Counted from the first letter of the stretch, positions 1-8,890 are shown. The stretch: 34,462 bases of DNA from Nocardiopsis sp. JB363 (GCF_900143625.1 NZ_FRFF01000153.1:1-34462), one strand, 5' to 3'. Numbers and translations: made by a program. Notes: generated by a model from the letters alone, not told the origin.

Positions 1-54
1 GATCTTGCTACCAGAAGCGAAAAAGGCGCCTTTTTCGCTTCTGGTAGCAAGATC
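1..54. repeat. Perfect 54-bp palindrome at the window's left edge
   Basis: The first 27 bases are the exact reverse complement of the next 27, centred on GGCGCC at 25-30, with no loop. The arms contain an A-run and a T-run beside the centre. It lies 21 bp beyond the stop of the small minus-strand gene at 76-246, so it could be a strong bidirectional terminator for that operon. Such perfect symmetry at the very start of a sequence could also be a fold-back or contig-end artefact. Bases beyond position 1 are not visible, so the true extent is unknown. Confidence 0.8.
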
Positions 55-75
55 ACCGCTCAAGGGTGCCGGTGG

Positions 76-246
76 TCAACCGGCGAGGGTGGAGCAGACG
101 GAGCGGACCAGGTACAGGGTGCCCCGGACCAGGTGGAACAGAGCGAAGAACGTGGTCAGGGCGATGGCCGCGTACAGCACCCAGGCGGTGGCGCGGCGGG
201 CGGTGCGGTAGCGCGGGAGAGGGCGCGGGCCCGGATCGACGGACAC
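76..246 (-). CDS. Small single-span membrane protein, last gene of the GTPase/GAP1 operon
   Basis: This 56-aa ORF starts at GTG 246, one base after the TGA of the GTPase gene (248-250). A clean GGAGG (253-257) sits six bases before it. The protein has a basic, proline-containing N-terminus (about residues 1-19), then one hydrophobic helix (about 21-41, AWVLYAAIALTTFFALFHLV), then a short tail ending in SVCSTLAG. The arrangement suggests an inner-membrane protein with a positive N-terminus inside. I recognise no family. The overlap-like spacing and good ribosome site make it a real member of the operon, perhaps a membrane partner of the neighbouring membrane GTPase (inference). Confidence 0.7.
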   Translation of the reverse strand: MSVDPGPRPLPRYRTARRATAWVLYAAIALTTFFALFHLVRGTLYLVRSVCSTLAG

Positions 247-247
247 C

Positions 248-1771
248 TCACACCTCCATCGGAGCGGCGGTGGGAACCGGTGTCCGACGCGTGTCGGTGA
301 GCATCGCCCCGATCGGCGCCGCCTCGTAGGCCAGTACCCAGCGCAACAGCTCGGCCAGGCTGGGATCCGGGCGGCCGTCGGGGTCCACGACGGCGCTGGT
401 CACGAAGGTCGCCACGGTGCCGAAGTCGGCCCGGGCCGCGCGCAGTAGGTTGTTCGCCCCCATCACCTCGCGCACCCACCGTTCGGGTGGAAGGCCCGAG
501 GGGTCGAGCGAGGTGCGGGCGAGCAGGTCGCCGCGGGTCACCACCACCGCCAACCGGGTCCGGGGTCGGCCGACCCCCGGCCCCCGATACCTCCGCTGCA
601 CCTGGTCGCGGACCTGCATGTAGGCCCGTTCGGGGTCGGATACCCGTGACCGGTCGCCGTGCAATCGGTGCTGTTCGTCGGCGGTCAGGGCGTTCCACAC
701 CGCCGGGACCGCCAGGGGGTCCAGCACCAGGAGGAACGTGGTGGCCTCGCCCAGGTAGGTGAGGTCCTCGGTGCGCTCGGTGGTGTTGAACCACTCTCCG
801 GCGGTGTCGTACAGCTGCACCAGGAGGGCGCACCGGTCGGCTTCCACGCGCAGGGTCAGCCCTCGGGCCCGGCGCCCCGGCGGGGTGGGCGGCACCCGGT
901 GGTCGGGTGCCAGCCGGGGCCGGCTGTCGCGCAACCTCCGCACGGTCTCTCGGCCCATCGCCACCGCGCGAGCGGAGACGTGGCGTCCGGCGGCGTACTC
1001 CAAGGCCAGGTGCAGGCCGTGGGTGAGCCGGGTCTTGCCCGCGCCGGCCGCCCCGAACAGCGGCAGCACGAACTCGCGGGCCTCGCCGGGCCGGTGCTCC
1101 AACACCTGGTCGCAGTGCGGGCAGAGAGTCCGTAGGTCGGCGCTGCCCAACAGCAGCAGCGTGGGCAGGTCGCGGCCGCACACGCACCGGCGGCGGAACA
1201 CGCCCCGCGCCCCGGACCGCACGTCCCGGTGCGGCCGGCCGCAGTCCTCGCACGCGTAGGACGGATAGGACATGTGCTCGAAGCAGCGCGGGCACACCAT
1301 GCGGATCCGGCGTACGAGCAGCAGTGAGCCGTCCACCGACCGCAGCACGCCCACCGCCGTCCAGGCCACGGCGGAGTGGACCAGCGCGACCATCACCTGC
1401 AAGAGCAGGAACGGCGCCAGGAACACGACGAACGGGCCGGCGTCGAGGTGGACCCGGCGGTGCACCTCCGCCAGATCCCGCCACAGGGGGCCGCCGTGGT
1501 ATCCCCACCACGCGGACTCCTCGGGCCCCGGCGGTCTCACACGCGGACTGTCGCCCCGGTACAGCACGTGGTGGATGCGGCGCAGATGGAGGACGACCAG
1601 GAACACCAGCCCGGCGGCCAGTGCGGCGGCGACCACCACGATCACCGTGTTGACCACAAGAGCGAAGATCCCCGCGACGCCGTCCACCGAGCCATCCACC
1701 GAGCCATCCACCGGGCCGTTCACCGAGCCACCCATCGGGCCGTCCCTCGGGCCCACCTCCGCGGCCCTCAC
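248..1771 (-). CDS. Membrane-anchored zinc-ribbon GTPase of the DO-GTPase type (second GTPase of the system)
   Basis: A 507-aa protein with two N-terminal hydrophobic stretches (about residues 33-62 and 112-142). A cysteine-rich zinc-binding segment follows (CPRC at 160-163, CEDC at 174-177, CVC at 196-198, CPHC at 217-220). Next comes a P-loop GTPase domain with GAAGAGKT at 240-247 and a DTAGE switch-II motif. The usual NKxD is replaced by TRGD. I chose GTG 1771 because it overlaps the GAP1 stop as GTGA and has GGGAGGG just upstream; ATG 1735 is a weaker alternative. This fits the Double-GTPase families associated with GAP1 proteins, predicted to act as switch GTPases in conflict systems. 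The membrane helices would put this one at the inner membrane. Substrate and trigger are unknown. Confidence 0.75.
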   Translation of the reverse strand: MRAAEVGPRDGPMGGSVNGPVDGSVDGSVDGVAGIFALVVNTVIVVVAAALAAGLVFLVVLHLRRIHHVLYRGDSPRVRPPGPEESAWWGYHGGPLWRDLAEVHRRVHLDAGPFVVFLAPFLLLQVMVALVHSAVAWTAVGVLRSVDGSLLLVRRIRMVCPRCFEHMSYPSYACEDCGRPHRDVRSGARGVFRRRCVCGRDLPTLLLLGSADLRTLCPHCDQVLEHRPGEAREFVLPLFGAAGAGKTRLTHGLHLALEYAAGRHVSARAVAMGRETVRRLRDSRPRLAPDHRVPPTPPGRRARGLTLRVEADRCALLVQLYDTAGEWFNTTERTEDLTYLGEATTFLLVLDPLAVPAVWNALTADEQHRLHGDRSRVSDPERAYMQVRDQVQRRYRGPGVGRPRTRLAVVVTRGDLLARTSLDPSGLPPERWVREVMGANNLLRAARADFGTVATFVTSAVVDPDGRPDPSLAELLRWVLAYEAAPIGAMLTDTRRTPVPTAAPMEV

Positions 1772-3792
1772 CGGTTCCCTCCCGGACGCAGCCGGAACAG
1801 GCCGATCGGCCCGCCGAGATCGCGGATCCCACGCACCCACCGGTCGAAGTCCCGCGTCTGTTCGGGGTCGTCGAAGACGCGACGGGTCGCCGCCACGTGC
1901 CTGCGGGACCAGGTGAGCGCCGCCGGTTCCAACACGTCGACGAGAAGCGACCGTCCCCGGTCGGCTGAGCCCCCTTCGCGCAGCCGGTGGGCGGTGAGGA
2001 ACACCCGTGCCACGAGCTCGGCCTCCCAAGGGCGCACAGACCGGCTCAGGATCGACCTGGGTGGCAGGATCAGGCGCTCGGCCGCCGCCTGATGGTAGGC
2101 GTCGAACACCTCGCCGGGGCAGGTCGCCAACGCTCGCGCGGCCAGGATTTCCTCTCCGGGCAGCGGCGGTGGAGCGTCGCGGGCGCCGGAGTGCAGCAGG
2201 TGCAGCTCGCGCAACACCAGTACCGCGCCGGAGGCTTCCCGGTCCGCCGCGAAGAGCGCCCCGAGGGGACCGGCCGCCAGCGTGGTGAGGGGACGGCGCG
2301 GCAGTGCGGCCAGTGCCCGCGCGGCTCCGCGCCGCAGCGGTACGTGCACCTTCAACAGTTCGACCAGGTCGCGGCCGAGCGGAACGTGCGGCGGTCGTTC
2401 GGCCAGCGCCCGGGCGAGGGGCCCGGCCCCGTAGCGCTCCAGAGCGGCCTCGGACAGCGACACCCCGGCGGTGCGGGCCCAACGCAGCAGCTCCACCACG
2501 TGCGCGGGTTCGAGGGCTCGGCCCACCGCCCCGTCCTCCAACAGCAGCCCCACCCGTTCACCGGCCATGACCAGCACCCGGGGCGAACGCAGGGGTGCCA
2601 CCGGGGGAGCGGTCGCACCGGACGCGATCCGGTCCAGCGCACGCCGCGCGAGCAGAACTTCCGCCCGTTCGATCAGCTCCCACGAACCGCAGGCGTGCGC
2701 CATCGTCTGGAGCCGTGTCGGTTCGTCGTCGTTCGCGGAGTCGGAGTCCAGGTCCAGGAGTCGGCCGAGCAGGGTGCGGGTCAGCCCGGCGGGCAGCCGG
2801 TCCATGGCTTCGGGCAGCCAGGCGTGGACCACGCGCAGGTCGGATTCGGGGACGGGGCCACGGGCACCGTTCAGGCGGGAGGCCGCCAGTGGTGGTCGCC
2901 ATGTCGAGAGGCTCCCCTCGGTGCCGGAGGCGTAGGGTTCGGCGGCGGACCAGAGCCGTGGGGCGTATTCCACCCCGCTCAGCAGCACGGTCGACACCAC
3001 CGAGTGCGTGTGCGGGTCGGTCTCCCGGTCCTCGTCCGACACGCTCTCGTCGCCTTCGTAGGAGGGGTCGCCGCCCCTGAGCCTCGCCGCCCCGAAGACG
3101 ACGAAGCGATCCCGGAGCCCGCACGTGTCGGTCTCCGGTGGCACCGCCACCACGTGCACCGGGACGTCCTCCGGGTTGCCGCTGTAGGTCGCGAAGGACA
3201 TCCGCCGGGCCCGCCGGGGCGGTAGCAGGTGGGACAGGGCGGCCACCCAGTGGGCGGCGTCCTCGTCCCGGGCCGGCAACAGCACCGGAGCGCCCCCGTC
3301 GATGGCGGAGTCCACCGCCATCAGTAACCGGCGCAGCAGCGACTCGTCCCGGCCCCTCAGCCAGGCGGCGGTGCGCGTGCGGTCCAACGGCCCCGGGACG
3401 AGGGCGAGCCCTGGCAGGTCGGGGTCGGCCACCGGCCGGTCCGACCAGAACCCCGCGCCCCACAGTTCGGCGGGCAGAGGACCACCGTCCCCGTCCAACA
3501 GGAGACTGTGCGCGAAGTAGTTGCCCGGCCTGCCGGAAGGATCGTGCCCACTGGAGACCACCCTGCTCAGCACACGCGCCCCGCCCAGGTCGGGGGAGTA
3601 ACACAGGTTCACCGGGTGCCGGTGGACCTCCTCCGGCGGCAGCGACCTCGGGGGTTCGTACACGGTGAACCGTTCCACCTCGCGCAGCACGTGCGCGGCC
3701 ACACCCGGGGTGGCGGCGTTGAACTGGTAGCCGCCGGATCCGGACATGCCGTATTCGCACGAGGTGTAGTAGAGCTGCCGTGCACCCGTCAC
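1768..3792 (-). CDS. GTPase-associated protein 1 (GAP1)-like protein
   Basis: A 674-aa soluble protein. The N-terminus (QLYYTSCEYG, then SGSGGYQFNAATPG, then CYSPDLGGARVLSRV and NYFAHSLLLD) matches my memory of the GAP1 type-2 N-terminal domain. A long helical middle and C-terminal part follows. There are no membrane segments and no NTPase motif. GTG 3792 is chosen because AAAGGAG lies about eight bases upstream; an ATG at 3800 is out of frame and stops after three codons. The gene begins 16 bp after the zinc-ribbon GTPase gene and overlaps the downstream membrane GTPase by 4 bp, so the proteins are probably made together. In the described systems GAP1 proteins always accompany such GTPases; a role as adaptor or regulator is predicted, not proven. 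Confidence 0.7.
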   Translation of the reverse strand: MTGARQLYYTSCEYGMSGSGGYQFNAATPGVAAHVLREVERFTVYEPPRSLPPEEVHRHPVNLCYSPDLGGARVLSRVVSSGHDPSGRPGNYFAHSLLLDGDGGPLPAELWGAGFWSDRPVADPDLPGLALVPGPLDRTRTAAWLRGRDESLLRRLLMAVDSAIDGGAPVLLPARDEDAAHWVAALSHLLPPRRARRMSFATYSGNPEDVPVHVVAVPPETDTCGLRDRFVVFGAARLRGGDPSYEGDESVSDEDRETDPHTHSVVSTVLLSGVEYAPRLWSAAEPYASGTEGSLSTWRPPLAASRLNGARGPVPESDLRVVHAWLPEAMDRLPAGLTRTLLGRLLDLDSDSANDDEPTRLQTMAHACGSWELIERAEVLLARRALDRIASGATAPPVAPLRSPRVLVMAGERVGLLLEDGAVGRALEPAHVVELLRWARTAGVSLSEAALERYGAGPLARALAERPPHVPLGRDLVELLKVHVPLRRGAARALAALPRRPLTTLAAGPLGALFAADREASGAVLVLRELHLLHSGARDAPPPLPGEEILAARALATCPGEVFDAYHQAAAERLILPPRSILSRSVRPWEAELVARVFLTAHRLREGGSADRGRSLLVDVLEPAALTWSRRHVAATRRVFDDPEQTRDFDRWVRGIRDLGGPIGLFRLRPGGNR

Positions 3793-3808
3793 CCGCGCAT
3801 CTCCTTTC

Positions 3809-5008
3809 CTAGAGATTCGCCGCCGGGACCACCCCGAACTCCGAGAGCATCCACAGGAACGGGTCCGCCACCCGGTAAGGCCGCACCCCGCCGCGCAGCA
3901 CGTTGTCCTCGTCGGGGCTGTCCCCCAACGCCGACACCCCGAAGTAGCGGGCGTTGGCGTAGTGCGTGCGCACGTGGACGTCGACGTCGGCCGCGCCCCA
4001 ACGGTGCAGGAGCTGCTGGACCTGGGCGTGCACGTCCTGGCTGTCGGAGGCGTCGAAGTACGGTGCGTCCGGTTGGGGCCGGTGCAGCGGGGTCCCCTCA
4101 TCGAGGTCGCCGCGCAGCGCGTCGATCTTGCTCAGACACACCGCCACCGGCGTCCTGATCCGCCCGCGAACGTGGTCCGACCGTTTCATCAGCAGGTCCG
4201 TGACCCGTCCGAGCATGTCGAAGGACCGGTTCCGCGGGCTTTCCAGTGCGGGCATCCTCGTTCCGGGGGCGGCCGACGGACGGGCCCCCTTCATCTGCAA
4301 CGGGTCCAGCAGCACGATCACCCCGTCGGCGTTGCGCAGGTAACGCAGGTTGGTCTCCACGCTGTCCATGTCGTGCAGGTCCTCGCCCGCGGTGTCGAGG
4401 AACGACAACAGTGTGTGGTGGGGGCGGTCCATCAGCAGGCCACGACGCAGCCCGGTGTACCGGAACACCAGGGGTTCGCGGGCGAGTCCGGTCCGCCGGG
4501 TCGCCCGCAACAACCGGCCCTCCTCGTACAGGGGCGCCTCGTAGTCGCTGCCGAACCGGTGCCGGGTGTGGTCGTCCGAGCCGCCCACCGACGCCCGGAA
4601 CCGTGCGCCCACCCGGTGCTTCAACTCGTGGATGAGGACGGTCATGAACACGGTCTTGCCGGCGTCGCGGGCGCCCACCAGCGCGATGACACGGCCGCGC
4701 ATCCGGCCGAAGTGCACCGGCAGTCGCGCGTGACACACCACGCACACCTGCCGGTCGCTCGACGACGAACACCCGGGGCAACGGGCCCGCGCGCGGCGAC
4801 CGTCGGCCTCGAACACCGGTGGCAACCGTTCCTTGCGACCCAGGTGGTCGCGCAGGGCGCGGTCCTCCTCCTCGGAGCACACCCGACCGTCGGGGCCGGG
4901 GTGCCCCGGGCAGCGGAACCCGATCCGCCGTTCGGTGAAGACCGAATAGCAGTACGGGCACACCAGGCGCGGCCCGGTGAGCGGGTTCACGGGAACGGCG
5001 AGGCTCAC
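3809..5008 (-). CDS. Soluble zinc-ribbon GTPase (DO-GTPase type, first GTPase of the system)
   Basis: A 399-aa protein. Cysteine pairs at CPYC (17-20), C33, C44, CPGC (77-80) and CVVC (89-92) suggest two treble-clef or zinc-ribbon units. A GTPase domain follows: P-loop GARDAGKT at 112-119, switch-II DTAGE at 205-209, and SKID at 293-296 in place of NKxD. No membrane helix is present, unlike the second GTPase downstream. GTG 5008 is favoured because it overlaps the Fn3 gene stop as GTGA, with GGAG eight bases before it. The same zinc-ribbon plus GTPase layout in both GTPases of the operon suggests an old duplication (inference). The likely role is a nucleotide switch within the GAP1 conflict system. 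Confidence 0.75.
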   Translation of the reverse strand: MSLAVPVNPLTGPRLVCPYCYSVFTERRIGFRCPGHPGPDGRVCSEEEDRALRDHLGRKERLPPVFEADGRRARARCPGCSSSSDRQVCVVCHARLPVHFGRMRGRVIALVGARDAGKTVFMTVLIHELKHRVGARFRASVGGSDDHTRHRFGSDYEAPLYEEGRLLRATRRTGLAREPLVFRYTGLRRGLLMDRPHHTLLSFLDTAGEDLHDMDSVETNLRYLRNADGVIVLLDPLQMKGARPSAAPGTRMPALESPRNRSFDMLGRVTDLLMKRSDHVRGRIRTPVAVCLSKIDALRGDLDEGTPLHRPQPDAPYFDASDSQDVHAQVQQLLHRWGAADVDVHVRTHYANARYFGVSALGDSPDEDNVLRGGVRPYRVADPFLWMLSEFGVVPAANL

Positions 5009-6594
5009 AGGCGCAGCTCCCTGACCGGGGGCTGGCGCAGGCGCACCTCGGTGCCCGGGTCCAGGGGGAAGCACGTCAACCAGCCGGGGACGGAGTCCCA
5101 CGGCGGGCGCACCCGCACCGAAACCCCCTCCCCGGCCGACAGGTCCCGTGCGGGCAGGACCGACAACACCTGGTCCCTGGAGGTATGCGCGTGCGGCTGC
5201 ACCTCGCCGGGTGTGAACACGACCGCGATCCGAGGCATACGACAGGGAACGTTCGCGCTCAGGCTCACCAGCCGTTCGCGGCGCATCAGCCCCAACGGTT
5301 CGACCCGGTAGTCCAGGGCGACGCGTCCGTGCACGCGCACGGTCGAGGGGGCGCTCAAGACCTCGTCCGCCCCCGAGAGGATCGTGGTGCGGACCGTCAC
5401 CACCAGGGGGCCGGAACCCATGGGGGTCTCGAATCCGCCCTCGGCGTCGTAGCGCACACGGGAGCAGCGATCCCACCTGGCGGGGCCCGAGACACCGGAG
5501 TTCGCGGGACCCCCTTCGGTGTCCGCGGACCAGGTCACCAGGGCGGACGAGGTGTGCTCCGGCCAGGTCCAGCCGAGCCGCACCACGGTGTCGAAGCGTT
5601 CGGCCCGCAGACCCGTCACGGGTGGGGCCACGGTCACCCGCACGGATGCGCCCCTGACGCGGCTTTCTCCGTCCACCGTCACCGCCACCACGTGGGCTAC
5701 CCCGGCCGGAAGCGACAGCGGCATCCGGCAACGGCCATCGGCCCCGCGGACGGGTTCGCCCTCCAGCGGGGTGCCCTCCAACGAGGAGCCTTCCAGCGGG
5801 GTGCCTTCCAACGGGGCGCCCTCCAGCGGGGTGCCCGGCGTCGACGTGGTCGCGCTCCGGTCCGTGTACAGCGATACCCGGCCGCGCTTCGGCGGGGTCC
5901 AGGACGCCACCGGCCCGTCCTCGCCCGAGTCGATCCGAAGGTCGCGCACGGGCTCGGCCTTCGGCCCCGGAACCGCCCTGATCAGCAGACCCGGGGAACC
6001 ACGGGTCCACCCCTGCGAGGTCATGTACACCGCGCGCACACGATAGAAGTACTCCTGGTCGGTGCGCACCGACGTGTCGCGAAAACCCGACCCGTCGTGC
6101 TCCACCGACACCACACCGGCGCCCCTGTCGTGCGGTGGGGTGCCGGCGCCTCGCCGCACCTCCACCCGGAGCGCCTCCGGGGGTCGGCGCCAGGACACCG
6201 ACACCTCCGACTCACCGACCGCCGTCGTCACGTCGGACACGTCCGGGGCGATCATCACCGGTGCGCTCGCCACCGCCTCCGACACCCCGTGACCCTCCCG
6301 CACCGCCACCACCGTGTAGTGGGCGTCGACGCCCACGCCGATACGGTCGTCGACCAGTTCGGTGCCGGTCACCTCACCGAGCGGCTCCGCGCGGGCGGTG
6401 CCCCCGCGACCGGATCGGCGCGTCACGCGGTAACTCGCCGGGGCCTCCGCGTTCGTGCTCGGACGCCACGTCACCACCGCTCGCCAACCGTCCACTCGGG
6501 CGGTCACGTCCAGCGGCGGAGCCGGTGGCCGTTCGACGGAGATCGGTCCCCGGCGTTCGGGGGCTTCGGTGGAATCCAACAGGCGGCCTTTCAC
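5005..6594 (-). CDS. Fibronectin type III repeat protein, first gene of the GTPase/GAP1 operon
   Basis: A 529-aa protein built of several Fn3-like beta-sandwich units. Typical strand patterns are visible (PLDVTARVDGWRAVVTWRPS at about 27-46, then YRVTRRSG, HYTVVAVREG, EVSVSWRRP, YFYRVRAVYM, VVRLGWTWPEH). No signal peptide or transmembrane segment is evident, so it is probably cytoplasmic, as for Fn3 proteins reported beside DO-GTPase/GAP1 genes, where they may recognise or scaffold partners. The start is the only in-frame candidate, GTG 6594; the upstream frame is open only to a stop at 6706 and the ribosome site is poor, so a later start is possible. A 15-bp tandem repeat sits inside the third unit. 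The gene overlaps the zinc-ribbon GTPase gene by 4 bp. Confidence 0.7.
   Translation of the reverse strand: MKGRLLDSTEAPERRGPISVERPPAPPLDVTARVDGWRAVVTWRPSTNAEAPASYRVTRRSGRGGTARAEPLGEVTGTELVDDRIGVGVDAHYTVVAVREGHGVSEAVASAPVMIAPDVSDVTTAVGESEVSVSWRRPPEALRVEVRRGAGTPPHDRGAGVVSVEHDGSGFRDTSVRTDQEYFYRVRAVYMTSQGWTRGSPGLLIRAVPGPKAEPVRDLRIDSGEDGPVASWTPPKRGRVSLYTDRSATTSTPGTPLEGAPLEGTPLEGSSLEGTPLEGEPVRGADGRCRMPLSLPAGVAHVVAVTVDGESRVRGASVRVTVAPPVTGLRAERFDTVVRLGWTWPEHTSSALVTWSADTEGGPANSGVSGPARWDRCSRVRYDAEGGFETPMGSGPLVVTVRTTILSGADEVLSAPSTVRVHGRVALDYRVEPLGLMRRERLVSLSANVPCRMPRIAVVFTPGEVQPHAHTSRDQVLSVLPARDLSAGEGVSVRVRPPWDSVPGWLTCFPLDPGTEVRLRQPPVRELRL
5759..5833 (-). repeat. In-frame 15-bp tandem repeat (x5) in the Fn3 gene
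   Basis: Five copies of a 15-bp unit encode (T/A/S)(P/S)LEG pentapeptides at about residues 254-278 of the Fn3 protein. Unit length is a multiple of three, so copy-number changes would keep the frame. The repeat lies in what looks like a loop between beta strands of an Fn3 unit. Confidence 0.85.
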
Positions 6595-6731
6595 CGTGCG
6601 GACGAGGGTGCTCGGCGCGCCGTGGACGGCGGAAGAGAACGGCTTCGCCGGCGGGGTTCGACGAGCATACTTCGACGAGCACCCTCCCGACGTGGCGAAA
6701 CGCCCTTAATGAAACGAGCGGTCGGCCCTTT

Positions 6732-6757
6732 CCGATCTTTCGAGGGGACGAAATCGG
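6732..6757. terminator. Possible hairpin terminator after the acyltransferase gene
   Basis: CCGAT(CT)TTCG pairs with CGAAATCGG around a six-base loop, giving nine base pairs with a two-base bulge, 34 bp past the acyltransferase stop. There is no U-tract. The hairpin lies in a locally AT-richer gap (6595-6790). That gap also has an 11-base direct repeat (TTCGACGAGCA, near 6657-6682) that may belong to the promoter region of the Fn3 operon. Confidence 0.4.
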
Positions 6758-6790
6758 AATTATCGCCAATAAAGGTGAAAAGCGATCGCC

Positions 6791-8890
6791 CTACGGCAGG
6801 GGGTCGTGCGAGGTCCGCGCCAGCGCCTGGTCCATTCGCGTCCCCAGATCCTCGGTCAGCAGCCGCGCGTAGGTCCCGGTGATGTGGTGGGAGTCCCGGT
6901 ACACCAGCACGTTGCCGATCACCACCGAACACGTGTCGCCCACACAGAACCGGTCGGTGAGGTCGACGATCTGCGAGTCCTCCACCTTCTCCACCGCCAC
7001 CTCCTGTGGGTCGGCGGTCTCCATGGCCTCATCGATCGGACGATCGCACTCGGTGGGGCTTCCGATATTGGCGGCCAAGCAGTCCAACACGTCCTGGCCC
7101 ACCCGCGGGGTGTCGCGCACGGCCAGCACCGGTACGCCCGCATCGGTGATCTCGCTCCACAGCTCGGCCATGCCATCGCCCATGACCCGTTGGACCTCCG
7201 TGGGGCCTTGGTCTCCGAGACCGTAGGGGTTGCCCTTCACCGAGGAACTGGTGAACACCATGTCGGGGTCGATCTCCAGGATCTCGTCGACGGTCTCGCG
7301 GTTCCACTGCTGACAATTCTCGTAGGGTCCACCGTCCCGTCCCACCAAGATGTCGGTGAACGCGCACGCGGACTTGCTGAGCACCACCAACCGCCAGTCG
7401 CGTTCCTCGCCGAGCTCCTCCAAAGCGGGGATCCACTGCAGGCTGTGCGAGTCGCCGGTGATCACCACGGTCGCCTCGGCGTCGTCGGGGCCGTAGGCAC
7501 ACCAGTCGCTGGGATCGACGTCGTCGAACCCGGCGTGGCACCCGTCGTCGTAGGTGCGCGGCACGTCGTCCTCGGCGTCGATGGGGGAGGGGTAGAGCAT
7601 CTCCGAAGAGAGGGTCCCGGTGTCCAGCGCCCTGGGTCCCACGTGCACGTCCGGGTCGAACTCGACGGACGCCATCCGATCGACGCGACTCGAAGCGGCG
7701 CCCGCCACCAGCGCCACCGCCACGATCCCGCTCACGGCCACCACCAGCGCGGCGCGGCCGGTGCGCACCAGCTTGTGCCGGGCCACCGGGTCCTCCACCC
7801 ACACCTTGGTCCCCCAGGCCAGCAGCACCGAGAGTCCACCCGCGGCCACGATGCCGAGCGGGCCGAGGGAGTCCCGGTCGAGCAGCTGCAGCGCGAAGAT
7901 GATGACCGGCCAGTGCCACAGATACAGCGAATAGGAGATGTCGCCGAAGAACCGGGCCGGGCGGGTGCTCAACACGACCGAGACGGCCGGCCCGGAGGGG
8001 CGCTCGGCGGCGATCACGGCGACGCAACCCAGGATCGGCAGCAGCGCCGTGTACCCGGGGAAGGGTGTGCCGGCGTCGTAGAGCAGCGCCGACGCCACGA
8101 TCGCCGCCACCCCGAGCCAGCCCAGCGGCAACCGCAGACGCTCCGGCAGTGAGCCACGGGACATCGCCACGGCCAGCAACCCACCCGCCGCGAGCTCCCA
8201 GGCCCGCGTGACCGGCCAGAAGTAGGCGCCCCCGTCACCCGAGGCGGTCATCAGCACCGAGCAGGTCAGGGAGGCCACGAACACCGCGCCGAGCGCGGCC
8301 GTCAACACCCCGTTCCCGGCCCGCCACCAACGCGCCGCCAACGCCCACAGCAGGAACAGCAGCGGCCACACCAGGTAGAACTGCTCCTCCACCGAAAGCG
8401 ACCAGAAGTGCTGCACCGGGCTGGGCGGGGTCTCCGCCGCCAGGTAGTCCAGCGACTGGTCGGCCAGATACAGGTTCTCCACCCACAGGGCGGACGCGAG
8501 CAGCTGCCAGGCGGTGTCGCCCAACCTGGTCACCGGCAGCACCACCAGCGACACCGCACCGGTGACGAGGAGGACCAGCGTGGCCGCGGGCAGCAACCTG
8601 CGCACTCGGCGGACGTAGAACTTCGCCAGCGACACCCGCCCGTGTTCGGTGACCTCGCGCAGCAGCAACGACGTGATCAGGAACCCCGAGATCACGAAGA
8701 AGACGTCGACACCCACGTAGCCGCCCGGGAGCAGTTCCGGCTTCAGGTGGTAGACGAGCACGAGGAGGACGGCGAGGGCACGGAGCCCTTGTACCTCGGG
8801 CCGGAACCTGGTCAGAGCGGTTCCGGTTCGTCCACCGTCCCTGCCGGATGATGGGACGGGTGGCTGCGCGGAGAGAGCGGGTGATCGCAT
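6791..8890 (-). CDS. OafA/YrhL-type membrane acyltransferase with C-terminal SGNH domain
   Basis: A 699-aa protein. Residues 29 to about 400 are an acyltransferase-3 membrane domain with about ten helices. The conserved His lies in VLVYHLKPE (His48), followed by GGYVGVDVFFVISGFLIT and the SVEEQFYLVWP signature. The C-terminal extracytoplasmic part is an SGNH/GDSL-like domain with GDSHSLQW (about residue 478) and the matching late DSHHIT Asp-His motif (about 668). Family members move acetyl or other acyl groups across the membrane onto cell-wall or surface polysaccharides. Length is usual for the fused form. ATG 8890 is chosen because homology begins soon after it, but the ribosome site is weak. 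It shares strand with the GTPase operon but is separated by 196 bp, so it is probably a separate unit. Confidence 0.88.
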   Translation of the reverse strand: MRSPALSAQPPVPSSGRDGGRTGTALTRFRPEVQGLRALAVLLVLVYHLKPELLPGGYVGVDVFFVISGFLITSLLLREVTEHGRVSLAKFYVRRVRRLLPAATLVLLVTGAVSLVVLPVTRLGDTAWQLLASALWVENLYLADQSLDYLAAETPPSPVQHFWSLSVEEQFYLVWPLLFLLWALAARWWRAGNGVLTAALGAVFVASLTCSVLMTASGDGGAYFWPVTRAWELAAGGLLAVAMSRGSLPERLRLPLGWLGVAAIVASALLYDAGTPFPGYTALLPILGCVAVIAAERPSGPAVSVVLSTRPARFFGDISYSLYLWHWPVIIFALQLLDRDSLGPLGIVAAGGLSVLLAWGTKVWVEDPVARHKLVRTGRAALVVAVSGIVAVALVAGAASSRVDRMASVEFDPDVHVGPRALDTGTLSSEMLYPSPIDAEDDVPRTYDDGCHAGFDDVDPSDWCAYGPDDAEATVVITGDSHSLQWIPALEELGEERDWRLVVLSKSACAFTDILVGRDGGPYENCQQWNRETVDEILEIDPDMVFTSSSVKGNPYGLGDQGPTEVQRVMGDGMAELWSEITDAGVPVLAVRDTPRVGQDVLDCLAANIGSPTECDRPIDEAMETADPQEVAVEKVEDSQIVDLTDRFCVGDTCSVVIGNVLVYRDSHHITGTYARLLTEDLGTRMDQALARTSHDPLP

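Noticed and set aside
248..2482. 744-codon reading frame on the minus strand
   Set aside because: Only the part from GTG 1771 (or ATG 1735) is a gene; the earlier part overlaps GAP1 in another frame and is an arginine/proline-rich shadow typical of high GC.
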